From the NCBI RefSeq assembly GCF_051650185.1, contig NZ_JBOFIN010000071.1:1-64000 (forward strand): a stretch of 64,000 bases of DNA. Reading direction: 5' to 3'. The position numbers were made by a program, and so were the translations under genes. Shown here piece after piece: positions 8,239 to 17,792 of this stretch. The stretch's first letter is position 1. Every line of letters starts with the position of its first letter. The notes beneath the pieces are model-generated. The model was not told the DNA's origin, did not search any database, and was given only the letters and a program-made list of their open reading frames with translations. The DNA comes from Scandinavium sp051650185 (GTDB lineage Bacteria; Pseudomonadota; Gammaproteobacteria; Enterobacterales; Enterobacteriaceae).

Positions 8239-9075
8239 TTACTGAAGCAGGGTATCTCGCCCCTGGCGAATATCGCGCGGTGACCAGTTAAACTCACGGC
8301 GAAAAAGCGTCGAAAAGTGGTTACTGTCGCCGAAACCACAGCGAAAAGCGATATCGGTGACACTTTCATCACTGTGGCGCAACAGATGGCGGGCTTTGGT
8401 TAAACGGATACGATTCAGATAACGCTGGGGCGTCATGCCAGTGTGCTGCTTAAGCTGGCGATGCAGCGTCCGGAGTGAAAGCGAGAATCTGTCGGCAACG
8501 CCCTCCCAACACACATCTTCGGCAAAATGATCTTCCAGCCACGCCATCAGCAGATTCAGGCGGGCATCGTTATTGGTTGCCTCTTCAGCGAGGCTCCCTT
8601 TGCGCAGCTGCACCAGAAGCTGCATGAACAGAATCTCCCGGTTGGCGATAGCGTGCATGTCGCTGCTTTCACCCAGATTTTCCATCTGCTGAACAATCAG
8701 TCGCACCTGTTGCAGCACAGCCTGATTCACCCGCCAGTGAGACGGATAAACGCCGTCATGCTCCTGCGGCAGCAGTTTTTGCAGGCCGGAGAGAAATTGA
8801 AAAGCATCAGGCGAACGATACAGCACATTGGTCAGGCAGAGGTTATCGGTGTGCTCGTACAGATGGCGGTCATGGTCGCGAACAAAGCACACCGTTCCCC
8901 CGGTAATAGTGTACGGCTGGCCATTAAAAACGTGAATGCCCGTGCCGTGTTCCACGATCACAATCTCATGAAAATCATGATGATGTTCCGGGAAGGCGGA
9001 TTGTGGAAGCCGCGGCTCAATCGCCACAGGCGCATGCCCTGTCGGAAAAAAATCCACGCTGTGCAGTACGGTCAT
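8239..9075 (-). CDS. rhaS: AraC-family activator RhaS
   Basis: Rhamnose-dependent activator of rhaBAD and rhaT. The 278 residues equal the E. coli length. An N-terminal ligand domain contains FPEHHHDFHEIVIVEHGTG, and the C-terminal AraC DNA-binding domain contains FSLSLRTLHRQLKQHTG and CGFGDSNHFSTLFRREFNW. It is divergent from rhaB across a 301-bp control region and is the first gene of rhaSR. Confidence 0.97.
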   Translation of the reverse strand: MTVLHSVDFFPTGHAPVAIEPRLPQSAFPEHHHDFHEIVIVEHGTGIHVFNGQPYTITGGTVCFVRDHDRHLYEHTDNLCLTNVLYRSPDAFQFLSGLQKLLPQEHDGVYPSHWRVNQAVLQQVRLIVQQMENLGESSDMHAIANREILFMQLLVQLRKGSLAEEATNNDARLNLLMAWLEDHFAEDVCWEGVADRFSLSLRTLHRQLKQHTGMTPQRYLNRIRLTKARHLLRHSDESVTDIAFRCGFGDSNHFSTLFRREFNWSPRDIRQGRDTLLQ

Positions 9076-9376
9076 AGCAGCCCCACCAAATGAGAAAAGT
9101 TATCAGGATAATAATCAGCCCCCGCCAATCTCACCTTGAATTTTTGACACCAAACCGCGCAAACCTTGTCCGTTTTTCAAGAAACGACAGGAAAAATCAG
9201 GAAATGCGTTCAGCGTCACACCCGCATGAAACGGCATGATTACTGGAAATTGTGAAGCCTCTCACGTTCACCTTTGCTTTCTTGCCAGCGGCCTTTTACG
9301 ACTGTCAGTAGTGAGAAGGTAGCCATGACGGTGCTGTCCCAGAATGTCCGTAATTACTATCAGAAGGACCCCTGTC
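9076..9376. promoter_or_regulatory. rhaSR-rhaBAD divergent control region
   Basis: No gene lies here. On the rhaB side there is a CRP site TGTGA-AGCCTC-TCACG (9251-9266) followed by a 50-bp segment (9270-9319) that aligns without gaps to the E. coli RhaS site, with TTGCCAG and TGTCAGTA...GAGAAGG. On the rhaS side, about 9171-9215 holds CAAGAAACGACAGG and neighbouring words, the probable RhaR site; this is less certain. The rhaB ribosome site AGAAGGA is at 9362-9368. Confidence 0.8.
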
Positions 9377-10843
9377 ATGAGTTTTCGCCATTGTGTGGCT
9401 GTCGATTTAGGCGCATCCAGCGGACGTGTGATGCTTGCCTTATACGACCGTCAGAAGCGCACCCTGACGCTAAGAGAAATTCATCGTTTCGTGAATACAT
9501 TGCAAAAAATCGATGGAAGCGACTGCTGGGATCTCGACAGCCTGGAAGCTGAAATCCGCTGTGGCCTCAGAAAAGTCTGCGATGAAGGCATTCTGATCGA
9601 CAGCATCGGCATCGATACCTGGGGCGTGGATTACGTGCTGCTGAACAAAGACGGCAAGCGTGTCGGCTTGCCCATTTCTTATCGCGATAGCCGCACGCAG
9701 GGCGTGATGCAACACGCTGAATCACAGCTTGGTCGCGCTGAAATCTATCGCCGCAGCGGTATCCAGTTTTTACCGTTCAACACGCTTTATCAGTTCCGCG
9801 CACTGGTTGAACAACAACCGGAAGATGTCGCGCAGGTCGCACACGCTCTGATGATCCCCGATTACTTCAGCTATCGCCTGACCGGCGAGATGAACTGGGA
9901 ATACACCAACGCCACCACCACCCAGATGGTCAACATCAACACCGACAACTGGGATGAAGAGCTGCTCAACTGGACAGGTGCTTCACGCGATTGGTTTGGT
10001 ACGCCAACGCATCCAGGCAACGTGATTGGTCACTGGATTTGCCCACAAGGCAATCACATTCCTGTGGTTGCCGTCGCCAGTCACGACACCGCCAGCGCGG
10101 TCATTGCCTCACCGCTGGCCGACAAACATGCGGCCTATCTCTCTTCCGGCACCTGGTCGCTGATGGGCTTTGAGAGCAAAACGCCTTGTACCAGCGATAT
10201 CGCGTTGGCCAACAACATCACCAATGAAGGCGGCGCGGAAGGCCGCTACCGGGTGCTGAAAAATATCATGGGGCTGTGGCTGTTACAGCGCGTGTTGAAA
10301 GAACAAAACATCACCGATCTCACAGCGCTGATTGCGCGCACCGAGGCGATTCCTGCCTGCAAATTTATCATCAACCCGAACGATGACCGCTTCATCAATC
10401 CGGATGACATGAGCGCGGAGATTCAGGCCGCCTGCCGCGAAAGCCGCCAGCCTGAACCGAAAAACGCAGCGGAACTGGCGCGCTGTATTTTCGACAGCCT
10501 CGCGCTGCTGTACGCCCGTGTGCTGCATGAACTTGCCGACCTCCACGGCCAGGCATTCACGCAGTTACACATCGTGGGTGGCGGCTGCCAGAACAAACTG
10601 CTCAACCAGCTGTGCGCAGATGCCTGCGGTATCACCGTCGTCGCCGGGCCGATTGAGGCCTCGACGCTCGGCAATATCGGCGTGCAGCTGATGACGCTTG
10701 ATGAACTGAAAGATGTCGACGATTTCCGTCAGTTAGTGCGTGACAACCACGCCCTGACCACTTTTACCCCGAATCCGAACAGTGAGATTGCCCGGTATGT
10801 CGCGCAATCTCAGGCACAACAGACAAAGGAGCTTTGCGCATGA
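9377..10843 (+). CDS. rhaB: L-rhamnulokinase RhaB
   Basis: Phosphorylates L-rhamnulose to L-rhamnulose 1-phosphate. It belongs to the FGGY sugar-kinase family, with phosphate-binding VDLGASSGRVM near the N terminus, GIDTWGVD in the middle, and adenosine-site HIVGGGCQNKLLNQ and STLGNIG motifs. The start at 9377 (MSFRHCVAVDLG) matches E. coli MTFRNCVAVDLG and follows AGAAGGA by about eight bases, giving 488 residues. A longer frame from 9344 adds 11 residues and is not favoured. Its stop overlaps the rhaA start (ATGA). Confidence 0.96.
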   Translation: MSFRHCVAVDLGASSGRVMLALYDRQKRTLTLREIHRFVNTLQKIDGSDCWDLDSLEAEIRCGLRKVCDEGILIDSIGIDTWGVDYVLLNKDGKRVGLPISYRDSRTQGVMQHAESQLGRAEIYRRSGIQFLPFNTLYQFRALVEQQPEDVAQVAHALMIPDYFSYRLTGEMNWEYTNATTTQMVNINTDNWDEELLNWTGASRDWFGTPTHPGNVIGHWICPQGNHIPVVAVASHDTASAVIASPLADKHAAYLSSGTWSLMGFESKTPCTSDIALANNITNEGGAEGRYRVLKNIMGLWLLQRVLKEQNITDLTALIARTEAIPACKFIINPNDDRFINPDDMSAEIQAACRESRQPEPKNAAELARCIFDSLALLYARVLHELADLHGQAFTQLHIVGGGCQNKLLNQLCADACGITVVAGPIEASTLGNIGVQLMTLDELKDVDDFRQLVRDNHALTTFTPNPNSEIARYVAQSQAQQTKELCA

Positions 10844-12099
10844 CCACTCAACTAGAACAAGCCTGGGAACTGGCGAAACAGCGTTATGCCGCCGTAGGTG
10901 TCGACGTCGAGGAGGCGCTGCGTCAGCTCGATCGTCTGCCTGTCTCGATGCACTGCTGGCAAGGTGATGACGTAGCCGGTTTTGAGAATCCAGGCGGCGC
11001 GCTGACCGGCGGCATTCAGGCCACGGGCAACTATCCTGGCAAGGCACGTAATGCCACCGAACTGCGTGCCGACCTGGAACAAGCGCTGAGTCTGATCCCT
11101 GGGCCAAAACGCCTGAACCTGCACGCCATTTATCTTGAGTCTGACAAACCCGTTGGCCGCGATGAAATCAAACCAGAACACTTCAAAAACTGGGTTGAGT
11201 GGGCGAAAGCCAACAAGCTGGGCCTCGATTTCAACCCGTCCTGCTTCTCGCATCCGAACAGCGCAGACGGCTTTACCCTCGCGCATGCCAACGATGAGAT
11301 TCGCCAGTTCTGGATCGACCACTGCAAAGCCAGCCGTCGCGTATCAGCCTATTTTGGTGAGCAGTTAGGCACGCCGTCAGTCATGAACATCTGGATCCCG
11401 GACGGCATGAAAGACCTGACCGTTGACCGTTTTGCCCCACGCCAGCGTCTGATGAACGCGCTGGATGAAATCATCAGCGAGAAGCTGAACCCGGCGCATC
11501 ACATTGATGCGGTGGAAAGCAAACTGTTCGGTATCGGCGCAGAAAGCTACACCGTGGGTTCTAACGAGTTCTATATGGGTTATGCCACCAGCCGCCAGAC
11601 CGCACTGTGTCTGGATGCCGGTCACTTCCACCCAACCGAAGTTATCTCCGACAAAATTTCTGCCGCCATGCTGTTTGTGCCTCGCCTGCTGCTGCACGTA
11701 AGCCGTCCGGTGCGCTGGGACAGCGACCACGTGGTGCTGCTGGATGACGAAACGCAGGCGATCGCCAGCGAGATCATCCGCCACAACCTGTTCGACCGCG
11801 TACACATCGGCCTCGATTTCTTTGACGCTTCAATCAACCGTATCGCCGCGTGGGTCATTGGCACTCGCAATATGAAAAAAGCCCTGCTGCGCGCCCTTCT
11901 GGAGCCAACCGCAGAACTGCGCCAGCTTGAGCTGGATGGCGACTACACCGCCCGTCTGGCACTGCTCGAAGAGCAGAAATGCCTGCCGTGGCAGGCCGTC
12001 TGGGAAATGTATTGCCAGCGCAACGATACCCCGGCGGGCAGCCAGTGGCTGAACAACGTACGCGCTTATGAGAAAGACGTTTTAGCGAAGCGCGGGTAA
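10840..12099 (+). CDS. rhaA: L-rhamnose isomerase RhaA
   Basis: Metal-dependent isomerase converting L-rhamnose to L-rhamnulose. The 419 residues starting MTTQLEQAWELAKQR have the same length as E. coli RhaA and are very similar throughout, including metal-site regions around HHIDAVESKLFGIGAE, DAGHFHPTE and RPVRWDSDHVV. The ATG at 10840 overlaps the rhaB stop and is preceded by AAAGGAG; an in-frame ATG six bases earlier is less likely. A repeat cluster separates it from rhaD. Confidence 0.97.
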   Translation: MTTQLEQAWELAKQRYAAVGVDVEEALRQLDRLPVSMHCWQGDDVAGFENPGGALTGGIQATGNYPGKARNATELRADLEQALSLIPGPKRLNLHAIYLESDKPVGRDEIKPEHFKNWVEWAKANKLGLDFNPSCFSHPNSADGFTLAHANDEIRQFWIDHCKASRRVSAYFGEQLGTPSVMNIWIPDGMKDLTVDRFAPRQRLMNALDEIISEKLNPAHHIDAVESKLFGIGAESYTVGSNEFYMGYATSRQTALCLDAGHFHPTEVISDKISAAMLFVPRLLLHVSRPVRWDSDHVVLLDDETQAIASEIIRHNLFDRVHIGLDFFDASINRIAAWVIGTRNMKKALLRALLEPTAELRQLELDGDYTARLALLEEQKCLPWQAVWEMYCQRNDTPAGSQWLNNVRAYEKDVLAKRG

Positions 12100-12102
12100 T
12101 TC

Positions 12103-12186
12103 CACCCTCTCCCTAACCCTCTCCCTGAGGGAGAGGGGACTGTCCGGTTTCTCCCTCTCCCCCGGGGAGAGGGTCGGGGAGAGGGG
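12103..12186. repeat. GC-rich CCCTCTCCC palindromic repeat, copy 2
   Basis: Contains CCCTCTCCCTAACCCTCTCC, a CTGAGGGAGAGGGG arm, then a second pair ending in GGGAGAGGGTCGGGGAGAGG. Same composite as copies 1, 3 and 4. Located between rhaA and rhaD inside the operon. Confidence 0.85.
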
Positions 12187-12196
12187 AATCTTATTA

Positions 12197-12228
12197 GTAG
12201 GCCGGGTTAGCGTAGCGCCACCCGGCAA
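12197..12228. repeat. REP-like palindrome between rhaA and rhaD
   Basis: GCCGGGTTAGCGTAGCGCCACCCGGC-type sequence, an imperfect palindrome with the REP (palindromic unit) signature. It is related to the pair at 53158-53229 and lies about 20 bases before the rhaD start. Confidence 0.75.
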
Positions 12229-12247
12229 TGTGAAGGAAAGAAAGACT

Positions 12248-13078
12248 ATGCAGACCATTACTGATTCCTGGTTCGTTCAGGGCATGATCAAAGCCACCTC
12301 CGACGCCTGGCTGAAAGGCTGGGATGAGCGCAACGGCGGCAACCTGACCCTGCGTCTTGATGAAGCAGACATCGCCTCTTACGAAGCCGATTTTCACAAG
12401 CAGCCACGTTACATCGCGCTGAGCCAGCCGATGCCGCTGCTCGCCAATACGCCGTTTATCGTCACCGGTTCCGGCAAATTCTTCCGCAACGTCCAGCTCG
12501 ACCCAGCCGCCAACTTAGGCGTGGTGAAAGTCGACAGCGACGGCGCGGGCTACCACATTCTTTGGGGGCTGACTGACGAAGCGGTGCCAACCTCTGAGCT
12601 GCCAGCACACTTCCTTTCCCATTGTGAGCGCATCAAGGCGACCAACGGCAAAGACCGCGTGATCATGCACTGCCATGCGACCAACCTGATCGCCCTGACC
12701 TATGTGCTGGAAAACAACACCGACCTCATCACCCGCAAACTGTGGGAAGGCAGCACCGAGTGTCTGGTGGTGTTCCCGGACGGCGTCGGCATTCTGCCGT
12801 GGATGGTGCCGGGCACCGATGAAATCGGCCAGGCAACCGCCATTGAAATGCAGCAACACTCGCTGGTGCTGTGGCCGTTCCATGGCGTATTCGGCAGCGG
12901 CCCAACCTTAGATGAAGCGTTTGGCCTGATCGACACCGCAGAAAAATCGGCCGAAGTTTTAGTGAAGATTTACTCGATGGGCGGCATGAAACAGACCATC
13001 ACCCGGGAAGAACTGGTTGCCCTCGGCAAGCGCTTTGGCGTCACCCCAATGCAGTCAGCATTAGATTTGTACAAATAA
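12248..13078 (+). CDS. rhaD: L-rhamnulose-1-phosphate aldolase RhaD
   Basis: Zinc-dependent class II aldolase that splits L-rhamnulose 1-phosphate into dihydroxyacetone phosphate and L-lactaldehyde. From MQTITDSWFVQGMIKA the protein has 276 residues, matching the family. The zinc-site residues lie in VIMHCHATNL and LWPFHGVFG, and the general-base Glu in the SELPAHF region. AAGGAAAG precedes the start; an ATG-like start at 12230 would add six residues. L-lactaldehyde from this step is the likely substrate of the reductase encoded at 17927. Confidence 0.96.
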   Translation: MQTITDSWFVQGMIKATSDAWLKGWDERNGGNLTLRLDEADIASYEADFHKQPRYIALSQPMPLLANTPFIVTGSGKFFRNVQLDPAANLGVVKVDSDGAGYHILWGLTDEAVPTSELPAHFLSHCERIKATNGKDRVIMHCHATNLIALTYVLENNTDLITRKLWEGSTECLVVFPDGVGILPWMVPGTDEIGQATAIEMQQHSLVLWPFHGVFGSGPTLDEAFGLIDTAEKSAEVLVKIYSMGGMKQTITREELVALGKRFGVTPMQSALDLYK

Positions 13079-13086
13079 CAACATCG

Positions 13087-13110
13087 CGCCCCGCTCACTG
13101 AGACGGGGCG
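13087..13110. other. GC-rich hairpin after rhaD
   Basis: CGCCCCG and CGGGGCG form a perfect 7-bp stem around a ten-base loop. No T run follows, so it more likely attenuates or stabilises the mRNA than fully terminates; the ABC genes follow in the same direction. Confidence 0.6.
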
Positions 13111-13158
13111 AACTCACACCTGCAATCCCTACAACTAACTCTTAGTGGAGTAAAAGCA

Positions 13159-14145
13159 ATGAAAATAAAAGCAAGCTTGATCCTCACCGTTGCCGCATTG
13201 GCGTTGTCCGGTTCCGCATTAGCAGAAGTCAAAATAGCCCTGGTGGCAAAATCATTAGGAAATGGTTTTTTTGAGGCAGCGAACGTAGGCGCGCAGGAAG
13301 CGGCGAAAGAGTTAGGTGACGTTAAAGTCATTTATACCGGCCCGACCACCACCACTGCGGAAGCACAGATCGAAGTGCTCAATGGCTTGATCGCCCAGGG
13401 TGTCGATGCGATCGCCATCTCCGCCAACGATCCGGATGCCTTAGTGCCGGTACTGAAAAAAGCGATGCAGCGTGGCATCAAAGTGGTTTCCTGGGATTCC
13501 GGCGTGGCACAAGCGGGTCGGCAGATTCACCTGAATCCTTCGAACAGTCAGTTGGTGGGCGAAACCAACATGTCGCTTGCTGCCGATGCGCTGAAAGCGC
13601 TGAACGTTGAGAAAGGCGATGTCGCCATTCTGAGCGCCACCCCAACCTCGACCAACCAGAACACCTGGATTGCAGAGATGAAGAAAGTGCAGTCGCAATA
13701 TCCGTCCGTCAATCTGGTGACGGTCGCTTATGGCGACGATCTCTCTGATAAAAGCTACCGCGAAGCGGTCGGCCTGCTGAAAACCTATCCTGACCTGAAG
13801 GTGATCGTCTCGCCGTCGTCTGTCGGGATTGTGGCGGCAGCGCAGGCAGTGAAGGATCAGGGAAAAATCGGCAAAGTGTATGTCACCGGTCTGGGCCTGC
13901 CGTCTGAAATGGCGGGCGCGGTGAAGTCCGGCGCGACCAAAAGTTTTGCTATCTGGAACCCTATCGATCTGGGCTATGCCGCCACTTACTTAGCGGATGA
14001 CCTGGTGAAAGGCACGGCAACCAAAACCGAAGCGAGCATGGGCAAACTGGGCAAAGTGCAGCTGGATGCTGAAGGCAACGGCGCGATGGCTAAGCCGTTT
14101 GTTTACGATGCGAGCAACATTGATAAGTTCTCCAAAATTTTCTGA
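13159..14145 (+). CDS. Periplasmic sugar-binding protein of a rhamnose ABC transporter
   Basis: A 328-residue periplasmic binding protein of the ribose/LsrB/rhamnose type. A signal peptide (about 1-22, ending ALSGSALA) precedes the mature start EVKIALVAKSLGNGFF. The fold signatures VDAIAISANDPDALVP and the hinge region GLGLPSEM are present. GGAG lies about eight bases before the ATG. With the ATPase and two permeases downstream it copies the rhaS-T-P-Q order of Rhizobium. That rhaS is unrelated to the AraC-family rhaS above, so no symbol is given. Substrate rhamnose is inferred from the operon. Confidence 0.88.
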   Translation: MKIKASLILTVAALALSGSALAEVKIALVAKSLGNGFFEAANVGAQEAAKELGDVKVIYTGPTTTTAEAQIEVLNGLIAQGVDAIAISANDPDALVPVLKKAMQRGIKVVSWDSGVAQAGRQIHLNPSNSQLVGETNMSLAADALKALNVEKGDVAILSATPTSTNQNTWIAEMKKVQSQYPSVNLVTVAYGDDLSDKSYREAVGLLKTYPDLKVIVSPSSVGIVAAAQAVKDQGKIGKVYVTGLGLPSEMAGAVKSGATKSFAIWNPIDLGYAATYLADDLVKGTATKTEASMGKLGKVQLDAEGNGAMAKPFVYDASNIDKFSKIF

Positions 14146-14150
14146 TCTCA

Positions 14151-14248
14151 TCCCCCTCTCCCTAACCCTCTCCCCATGGGAGAGGGAACATGACGGTGCC
14201 GTTTGACCTTCCCCCTCTCCCTCAGGGAGAGGGCCGGGGAGAGGGTGA
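14151..14248. repeat. GC-rich CCCTCTCCC palindromic repeat, copy 3
   Basis: Two inverted pairs (CCCTCTCCCTAACCCTCTCC with CATGGGAGAGGG, then CCCTCTCCCTCAGGGAGAGG with CCGGGGAGAGGG). It lies between the binding-protein gene and the ATPase gene. A long open frame runs through it into the ATPase but is not taken as coding. Confidence 0.85.
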
Positions 14249-14276
14249 TGAGCGAACCAAACTCTGGAGAACCCTC

Positions 14277-15788
14277 ATGACCACATCCACTCCCTTGCTC
14301 CAGCTAACGGGCATCAGCAAGTTTTTCCCGGGCGTACGCGCGCTGGAAAACGTGCAGCTCAGCCTTTGGCCTGGCAAAGTCACCGCGCTGATTGGCGAAA
14401 ACGGGGCAGGAAAATCCACGCTGGTCAAAGTGATGACCGGCATTTATCAGCCTGACGAAGGCGAACTGCTTTATAAAGCGATCCCTATTCAGCTCCCCAC
14501 ACCGGATTCGGCGCACAAAGTGGGGATTACGGCTATTCACCAGGAAACGGTGCTTTTCGATGAGCTGTCCGTCACCGAGAACATTTTTGCCGGGCAGTAT
14601 TTGTATAAAGGCTGGCTGAAAAAGCTCGACTGGCCGGAAATGCACCGTCGGGCGCAGGCTTTACTGGCGCGTCTGGAAGTGCAGATCGATCCGCGCGCGA
14701 CGTTAAAAACGCTCAGCATCGCGCAGCGTCACATGGTGGCAATCGCTCGTGCTCTTTCATTTGATGCGCAGGTGGTGATCCTGGACGAACCGACCGCCGC
14801 GCTGTCTCAGCATGAAATTCTGGAGTTCTATCAAATTGTTGAACGCCTGAAGCAGGACGGCAAAGCCATTCTGTTCATTTCGCATAAGTTTGATGAGATT
14901 TTCGAACTGGCCGATCACTACACCATTCTGCGGGACGGGGTGTTCGTTGGCGAAGGAGATATCCACGACATCACCGAAGAACGGATGGTGGCGATGATGG
15001 TGGGCCGCTCCATCACCCAAACCTTCCCAAAAGTAGCCTGCGAGCCGGGCGACACCGTGCTGGAAGTGAAAGATCTGTGCCATCCCACCGAATTTGCCCA
15101 CATCGATTTCACCCTGCGTAAAGGGGAAATTCTCGGGTTTTATGGCCTGGTCGGCGCAGGACGTACCGAACTGATGCAGGCGCTTTCTGGCGTGACTCGT
15201 CCGTCCTCGGGTGAAATCCTGCTGAATGGCAAAGCCATGCAGTTCCACCAGCCTGCCGATGCCATTAACGCCGGTATCGTCTGCGTGCCGGAAGAAAGGC
15301 AAAAACAAGGGGCGATTATCCAGCTCCCGATTGCCCAGAACATCAGCCTGCCTCAGTTACGCAAACTGAATCCTAACGGTGTTCTGCACGATGAACGCGA
15401 ATGGCAACTGGCTGACGATTACGCCAAACGCTTGCAGGTGAAAGCCTTCAGCTGGCGTCAGGCGGTCGAAACGCTGTCCGGTGGCAATCAGCAAAAAGTC
15501 GTCATTGGCAAATGGCTCGCCACCCATCCGGAAGTGATCATTCTGGATGAGCCGACCAAAGGCATTGATATCGGTTCGAAAGCCGCTGTGCACCAGTTTA
15601 TGTCCGAGCTGGTCGGCCAGGGGCTGGCGGTGATCATGGTGTCATCGGAACTGCCGGAAGTGATGGGCATGGCTGACCGCATCATTGTGATGCATGAAGG
15701 CCTGATGGTGGCGGAATACCGCGCAGGTGAAGCAACGGCGGAAGTGATTGTCAGTGCCGCCAGCGGTGCCGGGAGGGAAGCCGCATGA
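14277..15788 (+). CDS. Sugar ABC transporter ATPase (rhamnose type)
   Basis: A 503-residue ATPase with two fused ABC domains, the usual form for ribose-type importers. The first has Walker A GENGAGKS, an LSIAQRHM signature and Walker B VVILDEPTAAL. The second has a degenerate P-loop GLVGAGRTEL, the signature LSGGNQQKVVIGKW and VIILDEPTKGID. The start at 14277 has GGAG seven bases upstream. The frame remains open to 14190 through the intergenic repeat, but those 29 extra residues are repeat-encoded and unlikely to be real. Its stop overlaps the next start. Known as rhaT in Rhizobium; the name is avoided because of the symporter gene. Confidence 0.9.
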   Translation: MTTSTPLLQLTGISKFFPGVRALENVQLSLWPGKVTALIGENGAGKSTLVKVMTGIYQPDEGELLYKAIPIQLPTPDSAHKVGITAIHQETVLFDELSVTENIFAGQYLYKGWLKKLDWPEMHRRAQALLARLEVQIDPRATLKTLSIAQRHMVAIARALSFDAQVVILDEPTAALSQHEILEFYQIVERLKQDGKAILFISHKFDEIFELADHYTILRDGVFVGEGDIHDITEERMVAMMVGRSITQTFPKVACEPGDTVLEVKDLCHPTEFAHIDFTLRKGEILGFYGLVGAGRTELMQALSGVTRPSSGEILLNGKAMQFHQPADAINAGIVCVPEERQKQGAIIQLPIAQNISLPQLRKLNPNGVLHDEREWQLADDYAKRLQVKAFSWRQAVETLSGGNQQKVVIGKWLATHPEVIILDEPTKGIDIGSKAAVHQFMSELVGQGLAVIMVSSELPEVMGMADRIIVMHEGLMVAEYRAGEATAEVIVSAASGAGREAA

Positions 15789-16789
15789 TGCAGCAACTGC
15801 TAAAAAATCGCGAAGCCCTGCTCGCCGCCGTGATTGTGCTTCTGGTGCTGGCGATTGGCAGCCGCACGCCGTCGTTCATCACGCCGGGCAATCTGGTCGA
15901 GATGTTCAATGACACCTCGATTCTGATCATCCTCGCGCTTGGGCAGATGATGGTGCTGCTCACCAAAGGTATCGATCTGTCGATGGCGGCCAATCTGGCG
16001 CTCACCGGGATGATTGTCGCCCTGCTCAATTTTCATCATCCGGATATTCCGGTCATCGCATTGTTAGCGCTCGCCACGCTGCTCGGTCTGCTGATGGGCA
16101 TCATCAATGGCCTGCTGGTCTGGAAATTAGGCATCCCGGCGATAGTGGTCACGCTCGGCACGATGAGCATCTACCGCGGAATTATCTTCCTGCTTTCCAA
16201 TGGCGGCTGGGTGAACTCCAACCAGATGAGCCCTGCGTTTCTCGGCCTGCAACGTACGCCGCTTCTCGGGTTGCCGGTGCTGAGCTGGTTCGCCATCGCC
16301 GCACTGTTTATCGTGGGCTATTTCTTGCGCTACAGCCGAACCGGCCGTGCACTTTATACCGCAGGTGGCAACGCGACTGCCGCGTATTACACCGGGATTA
16401 ACGCCGGAAAAATGCAGTTTGTCAGCTTCTGCCTGTCCGGCGCGCTGGCGGGTTTTTGCGGCTACCTGTGGATTTCCCGCTTTGCCGTGGCCTATGTCGA
16501 TGTCGCTAACGGCTTCGAATTGCAGGTCGTGGCGGCTTGTGTGATCGGCGGCATCAGCACCATGGGCGGCACTGGCCGCGTGCTCGGCTGCTTGTTTGGC
16601 GCTCTGTTTCTCGGCGTGATTAATAACGCCTTGCCAGTCATCGGCGTTTCGCCTTTCTGGCAAATGGCGATTTCCGGCGCGGTCATTGTGATTGCGGTAG
16701 TGCTCAATGAGCGCGGCAACAAGCGTAAAGGGCGCCTCATTCTGCGTGATGCGGCGCTGGCCCGACAGAAACAGGCGGTGAAATCATGA
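15785..16789 (+). CDS. rhaP: Sugar ABC transporter permease 1 (RhaP-like)
   Basis: A 334-residue inner-membrane permease of the ribose/LsrC family with eight to ten hydrophobic segments. The family motif LTKGIDLSMAANLALTGM and the conserved loop GGNATAAYYTGINAG are present, with GGISTMGGTGRVLG near the end. It overlaps the ATPase stop (ATGATG at 15785) and the next permease (ATGA), a typical tightly coupled transporter operon. Rhamnose specificity is inferred from context. Confidence 0.88.
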   Translation: MMQQLLKNREALLAAVIVLLVLAIGSRTPSFITPGNLVEMFNDTSILIILALGQMMVLLTKGIDLSMAANLALTGMIVALLNFHHPDIPVIALLALATLLGLLMGIINGLLVWKLGIPAIVVTLGTMSIYRGIIFLLSNGGWVNSNQMSPAFLGLQRTPLLGLPVLSWFAIAALFIVGYFLRYSRTGRALYTAGGNATAAYYTGINAGKMQFVSFCLSGALAGFCGYLWISRFAVAYVDVANGFELQVVAACVIGGISTMGGTGRVLGCLFGALFLGVINNALPVIGVSPFWQMAISGAVIVIAVVLNERGNKRKGRLILRDAALARQKQAVKS

Positions 16790-17790
16790 GTAAAATGCTG
16801 ACTTCTGACGACGTACAGACCCCGTCACCGGCCCCTTCCCTGCTCCAGCGCCTGGTGTGCTGGGAAGGTTTTCTACTGTCGGTGACGCTGCTGGTGTTTG
16901 TGGCGAACGCCCTCGCTTCGCCTTACTTCCTTAACATCTGGAACCTTTCAGATGCGACGTTCAACTTCACCGAAAAAGCGATCATCGTGCTGCCGATGGC
17001 AATGCTGATCATCGCCCGGGAAATTGATCTCTCCGTGGCGGCCATCATTGCGCTGAGTTCAACGGCGATGGGCTTTTGCGCGGCGGCGGGAATGGACACG
17101 CCGCTGCTGGTCTGCGTAGGGCTTGGCGTTGGCGTGCTGTGCGGGTTGCTCAATGGCTTGCTGGTCACCCGGCTCAACCTCTCTTCCATCGTGATCACCA
17201 TCGGCACCATGAGCCTGTTCCGCGGAATTTCTTACATTCTGCTGGGCGATCAGGCGCTGAACCAGTATCCGGCAAGTTTCGCCTGGTTTGGACAAGGCTA
17301 CGTCTGGGAGGCACTCTCCTTCGAGTTCGCGCTGTTTATCGTGCTTGCCGTGATGTTCACCTTCCTGCTGCACAAAACGAACTTTGGCCGCCGCACGTTT
17401 GCCATCGGCAATAACCCGACCGGCGCATGGTATTCCGGAATTAACGTCAAGCGTCACAACCTGATTTTGTTCGTGCTGGTAGGGTTGATGTCGGGTCTCG
17501 CGGCCGTACTGCTGACGTCTCGTCTGGGCAGCACGCGCCCCACCATTGCGCTGGGCTGGGAGCTTTCAGTGGTGACCATGGCGGTGCTTGGCGGCGTCAA
17601 TATCCTTGGGGGTTCAGGCAGTATGCCGGGCGTGATCATCGCCGCCTTCCTGATGGGACTGGTGACCTTCGGCCTTAGCCTGCTCAACGTGCCAGGTATC
17701 GTGATGTCGATAATCATTGGCGCGATGCTGATCGTGGTGATTTCACTGCCGATTTTGACTCGCCGGATCATGCAACGAAGACGTATTTGA
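16786..17790 (+). CDS. rhaQ: Sugar ABC transporter permease 2 (RhaQ-like)
   Basis: A 334-residue permease paralogous to the preceding one and presumably its heterodimer partner. IAREIDLSVAAIIALSS, NLSSIVITIGTMSLFRG, the loop IGNNPTGAWYSGINV and GGVNILGGSGSMPG are recognisable. It is the last gene of the ABC block. A palindromic repeat separates it from the reductase gene, with no obvious T-run terminator. Confidence 0.88.
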   Translation: MSKMLTSDDVQTPSPAPSLLQRLVCWEGFLLSVTLLVFVANALASPYFLNIWNLSDATFNFTEKAIIVLPMAMLIIAREIDLSVAAIIALSSTAMGFCAAAGMDTPLLVCVGLGVGVLCGLLNGLLVTRLNLSSIVITIGTMSLFRGISYILLGDQALNQYPASFAWFGQGYVWEALSFEFALFIVLAVMFTFLLHKTNFGRRTFAIGNNPTGAWYSGINVKRHNLILFVLVGLMSGLAAVLLTSRLGSTRPTIALGWELSVVTMAVLGGVNILGGSGSMPGVIIAAFLMGLVTFGLSLLNVPGIVMSIIIGAMLIVVISLPILTRRIMQRRRI

Positions 17791-17792
17791 AT

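Noticed and set aside
14190..14276. N-terminal extension of the ABC ATPase
   Set aside because: The extra 29 codons are encoded by the palindromic repeat; the ATG at 14277 has a proper ribosome site and family-like start.
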